Below are positions 60,876 through 64,000 of a stretch of DNA of 64,000 bases, piece after piece. This stretch comes from CANLDA01 sp964021645. Its GTDB lineage: Bacteria; Pseudomonadota; Alphaproteobacteria; Rhodobacterales; Rhodobacteraceae. The position numbers and the translations under genes are program-made. Each line of letters starts with the position of its first letter. The first letter of the stretch is position 1. Below the pieces are notes generated by a model that did no database searches, had not been told where the DNA came from, and saw only the letters and a program-made list of their open reading frames with translations. The stretch spans positions 1 to 64,000 of the forward strand of contig CAXIAD010000006.1 of assembly GCA_964021645.1 (NCBI GenBank), in the 5' to 3' direction.

Positions 60876-61776
60876 CTGTCGGGTCTGCCGCTTGGGAGGA
60901 TGAGGCACCAGTATCTTCGCGCGGGGTGATCAACGCGCCCGGCTCTTTGATGATGCCGTGCCCATGATCGCGCAAAACCCGCAGAAACTCCAACCGTTCA
61001 TAATCAGCGGCCAGACGCACGCGCACGCGGCCTCCCGGATCAATCGCCACCTGACCAATCAGCAATCCACTGGGAAACACGCCGCCATCACCAGAGGAAA
61101 CAACCCGGTCACCGGGTCTGATCTGATCGGGGTTTTCTAGGAAATCCAGCGGCGGGGCGATGGTATTATCGCCCGAAACCAATGCTGTCTGCCCCGAGGG
61201 TTGAATAACCGCCGGTATCCGGCTGGAGGTGTCAGACAGCAATATAACGCGGCTGGTCGTTGCGCCCACGCCAGAAATACGCCCGACCAACCCAATACCG
61301 TCCATCGCGGCCCAGCCATCCACAATGCCGTCGCGCGCCCCGATGTTCAGCAATACCGATTGCCGAAAAGGCGAGCCACTGTCCGCCAGCACAACACCCG
61401 TGACATAGGTCAGTTTCGGGTCCAGCCGCACATTGTTCAGATCAAGCAGCCGCGCGTTTTCCTGTTCCAGCTGCAAGGCGGCCTCTTTCCAGGCTTTCAT
61501 GCGTTGCAACTCACGGCGCAGCTCTTGGTTTTGCTCGGCAATGCTTTGATAGCTGCGAAAATCTCGGATTAGGTTGATTGTGCCTGTGACCGGCGACATC
61601 ACCCAATCAAAATTGGGCACGGTGCTGTCAATCACACTGGCGCGAAACCGTTCTACCCGCGGGCTGTCGATGCGCCAGACCAGAAAGAGGGCGACCAAAC
61701 ATAACACCAGCACACTCAGCAGTAACCGCTTAAGCGGGCCTGTGTAGTCCTCGGGTGGTGTCCTGTCGCGGGCCAA
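60868..61776 (-). CDS. mreC: Rod-shape-determining protein MreC
   Basis: 302 residues. One N-terminal membrane helix (LLLSVLVLCLVALFLVW) is followed by a coiled coil (about 75-112, YQSIAEQNQELRRELQRMK) and the beta-barrel domain with GARDGIVDGWAAMDGIGLVGRI and GGVFPSGLLIGQV (read in parts). It links MreB and PBP2 in the periplasm. Upstream is mreB, 104 bases away. The C-terminal 20 residues are low-complexity. Confidence 0.95.
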   Translation of the reverse strand: MARDRTPPEDYTGPLKRLLLSVLVLCLVALFLVWRIDSPRVERFRASVIDSTVPNFDWVMSPVTGTINLIRDFRSYQSIAEQNQELRRELQRMKAWKEAALQLEQENARLLDLNNVRLDPKLTYVTGVVLADSGSPFRQSVLLNIGARDGIVDGWAAMDGIGLVGRISGVGATTSRVILLSDTSSRIPAVIQPSGQTALVSGDNTIAPPLDFLENPDQIRPGDRVVSSGDGGVFPSGLLIGQVAIDPGGRVRVRLAADYERLEFLRVLRDHGHGIIKEPGALITPREDTGASSSQAADPTDG

Positions 61777-61880
61777 AGCGCCTCCGGGTCAGGGGTGAAC
61801 TAACGACGCATGGCGGCGCCAAGATTGATTTCACATTGGATCAGCGCGAAAAACACTTCCGCGCCCGATCCCAAATAGGG

Positions 61881-62927
61881 TCAACTATCGTAGTCGATCG
61901 CGTGACGCAGTTGCTTTTCAAACTCCAGCGCCTTGCCGGTGCCCAAAGCAACGCAATTCAGGCATTCATCTGCAATAGAAACCGCCAACCCGGTCTGCTC
62001 GCGCAGCGCCAGATCAAGATCGCCCAACAACGCGCCGCCACCGGTCAGCATCACACCGCGATCCACGATGTCTGCGGCCAGATCGGGCGGAGTCGCCTCA
62101 AGCGCGGTCATCACGGCCTCGCAGATTTGCTGAACAGGTTCGGCCAGCGCCTCGGCAATTTGCGCCTGAGAGATTTCGGTTTCTTTTGGTACGCCATTCA
62201 ACAGGTCACGCCCGCGAATTTGCATAGAGGCCCCACGCCCATCATCCGGCATACGCGCCGTGCCGATAGAGGTTTTGATACGCTCTGCCGTGGCTTCGCC
62301 GACCAACAGATTTTGCTGACGACGCAAATAGTTGATGATTGCCTCGTCCATCCGGTCGCCACCCACACGCACAGAGCGCGCATAGACAATGTCACCCAAT
62401 GACAAAACAGCAACCTCGGTGGTGCCGCCGCCGATATCCACAACCATATTACCCGTCGGATCAGTGATGGGCATGCCCGCCCCGATGGCGGCTGCAATAG
62501 GTTCTGCAATCAGTCCGGCACGACGCGCCCCAGCCGACAAAACCGACTGACGGATCGCGCGTTTTTCAACTGGCGTAGCCCCATGAGGCACGCAGACAAT
62601 GATCTTGGGCTTGGAAAAGGTCGACCGTTTGTGCACCTTGCGGATGAAATGTTTGATCATTTCCTCGGCAGTGTCAAAATCGGCAATCACCCCGTCACGC
62701 ATCGGGCGGATCGCCTCGATTGAACCGGGTGTACGGCCTAGCATCAGCTTGGCGTCTTCGCCAACAGCAAGAACACGTTTGACGCCATCCTTGATGTGAT
62801 AGGCCACAACCGAAGGTTCGGACAACACAACGCCCTTACCTTTGACGTAAACCAATGTGTTAGCTGTGCCCAAATCAATCGCCATGTCCGAAGAGAACAA
62901 GCCGCCTAGATTTCCAAAAATTGACAT
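61881..62927 (-). CDS. mreB: Actin-like rod-shape protein MreB
   Basis: 348 residues from ATG 62927 (MSIFGNLGGLFSSDMAIDLGTANT, the family start). ATPase phosphate loops are DLGTANTLVY (about 17-26) and VDIGGGTTEVAV (about 165-176), and the adenosine motif is GGGALLGDL near 298. It forms membrane-bound filaments that direct sidewall synthesis. First gene of the five-gene elongasome operon. Length and spacing are normal. Confidence 0.98.
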   Translation of the reverse strand: MSIFGNLGGLFSSDMAIDLGTANTLVYVKGKGVVLSEPSVVAYHIKDGVKRVLAVGEDAKLMLGRTPGSIEAIRPMRDGVIADFDTAEEMIKHFIRKVHKRSTFSKPKIIVCVPHGATPVEKRAIRQSVLSAGARRAGLIAEPIAAAIGAGMPITDPTGNMVVDIGGGTTEVAVLSLGDIVYARSVRVGGDRMDEAIINYLRRQQNLLVGEATAERIKTSIGTARMPDDGRGASMQIRGRDLLNGVPKETEISQAQIAEALAEPVQQICEAVMTALEATPPDLAADIVDRGVMLTGGGALLGDLDLALREQTGLAVSIADECLNCVALGTGKALEFEKQLRHAIDYDS

Positions 62928-63096
62928 AGGTGCCTGACCCCGGAAGATATTTGATTGGCCCGCGACTCGATATGAGGCAGGCAAAATCCTTATATGGAGG
63001 GAATGGGGTTTGGGGAAGTCCCTAGCGTTGAAAATCAGCACTATTCCGCCGGCTTTTAAGCATGGCCTTGTCGGGCTGGTGACGTTAATAGGCTCT

Positions 63097-63882
63097 ATGC
63101 TTTCATATCAACACATATACCACGCCGGAAACCTTGCTGACGTGCAAAAACACGCGCTGCTCTGTGAGATGATTTCCTATATGACGCAAAAGGCTAAGCC
63201 TTTGACATATCTTGAAACCCATGCGGGGCGCGGGCTGTATCATCTGGATGCTGCCGAAGCGGTGAAAACCGGCGAAGCCGCAGCAGGGATCAGCATTGCC
63301 GAGGCCCTGTTTGATGCCGATCATCCCTATGTGCGCGCGCTGCAATCGGTGCGCACATTGCATGGGCCATCTGCCTATGGCGGCTCGCCCTTGTTGGCGG
63401 CCTCATTACTGCGCCCCACTGACACCATGCATCTGGCAGAATTGCACCCGCAAGAAGGCGACGCATTAGAAGACGCGATGGCGATGTTCCCTGTCAAAAT
63501 CCATCACCAAGACGGATTTGAAATGGCGCAAACCGTCTGCCCGCCAGAGCCGCGCCGGGGCATGGTTCTGATTGACCCGAGTTATGAGATTAAGACCGAC
63601 TACGAGTTTGTGCCGAGGTTCTTCACCACGCTTAACCGCAAGTGGAATGTTGGGGTGATTGCCCTGTGGTATCCGATTCTGACCGACGCGCGCCACGTGC
63701 CGATGCTGGAGGCACTTGAGGAGTTGGACCTGCCCAAGGTGCTGCGTCATGAGGTGGCATTCCCGCCAGCGCGCGAGGGGCATCGCATGATTGGATCAGG
63801 CATGTTTATTGTCAACGCCCCGTATGGTGCACATGCCGAGGCTGCGCGGTTGGATCGGTTGTTTCGCCAGTTGCAAGCCTGA
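63097..63882 (+). CDS. rlmJ: 23S rRNA A2030 N6-methyltransferase
   Basis: 261 residues from ATG 63097 (MLSYQHIYHAGNLADVQKH, the family start, with AGG six bases upstream). SAM-binding YLETHAGRGLY (about 43-53) and the catalytic IDPSYE (D/N-P-P-Y-like motif, about 165-170) are present. It methylates A2030 of 23S rRNA. The longer frame to 63010 runs into the mreB promoter region. A hairpin and a conserved-tail module follow. Confidence 0.94.
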   Translation: MLSYQHIYHAGNLADVQKHALLCEMISYMTQKAKPLTYLETHAGRGLYHLDAAEAVKTGEAAAGISIAEALFDADHPYVRALQSVRTLHGPSAYGGSPLLAASLLRPTDTMHLAELHPQEGDALEDAMAMFPVKIHHQDGFEMAQTVCPPEPRRGMVLIDPSYEIKTDYEFVPRFFTTLNRKWNVGVIALWYPILTDARHVPMLEALEELDLPKVLRHEVAFPPAREGHRMIGSGMFIVNAPYGAHAEAARLDRLFRQLQA

Positions 63883-63901
63883 ATCCACGTTTTTTGGGTG
63901 T

Positions 63902-63932
63902 CAAATTGAGCGCCTGCGGCGCGCTTGATTTG
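63902..63932 (+). terminator. Stem-loop after rlmJ
   Basis: CAAATTGAGCGCC pairs with GGCGCGCTTGATTTG (one mismatch region and a bulge) around TGC. It begins 20 bases past the stop, with no strong T-run. Confidence 0.4.
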
Positions 63933-63964
63933 CCCGATTTTTCCTTTGGAAAACATCGCGCGGT

Positions 63965-63997
63965 GCCTCCGGCGGGGATATTTTTGCCCAAGAGAAG
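63965..63997 (+). repeat. Conserved-tail module, copy 5 (after rlmJ)
   Basis: GCCTCCGGCGGGG, then ATATTTTT, then GCCCAAGAGAAG: the first two parts are identical to copies 3 and 4, and the last part diverges slightly. It is 83 bases past the rlmJ stop, in the same orientation, and lies at the window edge. Confidence 0.7.
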
Positions 63998-64000
63998 CAG

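Noticed and set aside
62928..63041. 38-residue extension of mreB
   Set aside because: MreB starts MSIFGNL in this lineage; the extension is unlike any MreB and occupies the promoter gap.
1..64000. Mobile elements, CRISPR arrays, tRNA or rRNA genes
   Set aside because: No transposase, integrase, evenly spaced direct repeats, cloverleaf-like sequence or rRNA core motifs were recognised on either strand.

Overview
The window reads as chromosomal DNA of a marine Rhodobacteraceae (Roseobacter-group alphaproteobacterium). Every well-conserved protein points there: an ethylmalonyl-CoA pathway pair (ccr, ecm), a LuxR/LuxI pair preceded by a perfect CtrA box, the Alph_Pro_TM/TauE pair, a MoeB with a membrane N-terminus, the lpoA-like/rsmI/yraN/gshB cluster, and repeated intergenic hairpin modules. 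Nearly all of it is core-genome housekeeping. I saw no prophage, insertion sequence, CRISPR array, tRNA or rRNA.

Layout. 1-4.0 kb: 3' part of sdhA, two sulfotransferase-fold genes, then sdhB. 4.1-5.2 kb: a small membrane/Cys protein translationally coupled to a DUF1989 gene. 5.5-11.3 kb: deoD, then ecm, a PlsB-like acyltransferase and ccr (acetyl-CoA assimilation). 11.4-14.7 kb: quorum sensing (small ORF, luxR, luxI) and a RecD-like helicase. 14.7-16.4 kb: Alph_Pro_TM protein plus a TauE/SafE exporter. 16.5-21.1 kb: a complete BMP-type nucleoside/purine ABC importer. 21.3-22.9 kb: nfu-tsaB-rimI, with an iron-type (ICE-like) box and a cluster of TTTTGTACAAA palindromes upstream. 23.2-28.8 kb: universal stress protein, class IV aminotransferase, PhoX phosphatase, trpS, rhomboid-like protein. 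28.9-34.4 kb: lpoA-like lipoprotein, glnD, murJ, all overlapping. 34.5-37.8 kb: rsmI, yraN, gshB, alpha/beta hydrolase. 37.8-41.4 kb: comM/yifB, GST, histidine phosphatase, cobU. 41.5-46.4 kb: coaBC, dut, moeB-like, M3 peptidase. 46.5-51.3 kb: a capsule/surface polysaccharide operon (kpsT-like, kpsE-like, kdsA, phosphomannomutase). 51.4-54.3 kb: nhaA, an ArsP-like permease and its ArsR repressor. 54.4-57.2 kb: UDG-family protein, SseB, GhrA, VOC protein. 57.2-63.0 kb: the elongasome operon mreB-mreC-mreD-mrdA-rodA. 63.1-63.9 kb: rlmJ.

Connections. Ecm needs adenosylcobalamin, and cobU with a partner phosphatase lies 32 kb away. Ecm and Ccr are sequential-pathway enzymes whose upstream regions share an identical 13-mer. 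Cell-wall genes occur in two places (murJ/lpoA-like and mre-mrdA-rodA). Candidate regulatory signals include CtrA (luxR operon, possibly comM), Irr/ICE (nfu) and an ArsR operator.

The least explained signals are non-coding. One is a hairpin-plus-conserved-tail module found five times, always just after a gene and in that gene's orientation. Another is a three-hairpin element found twice with compensatory stem changes. The third is the palindrome cluster upstream of nfu. All start positions, motif assignments and family names come from reading the sequence; no database search was run.
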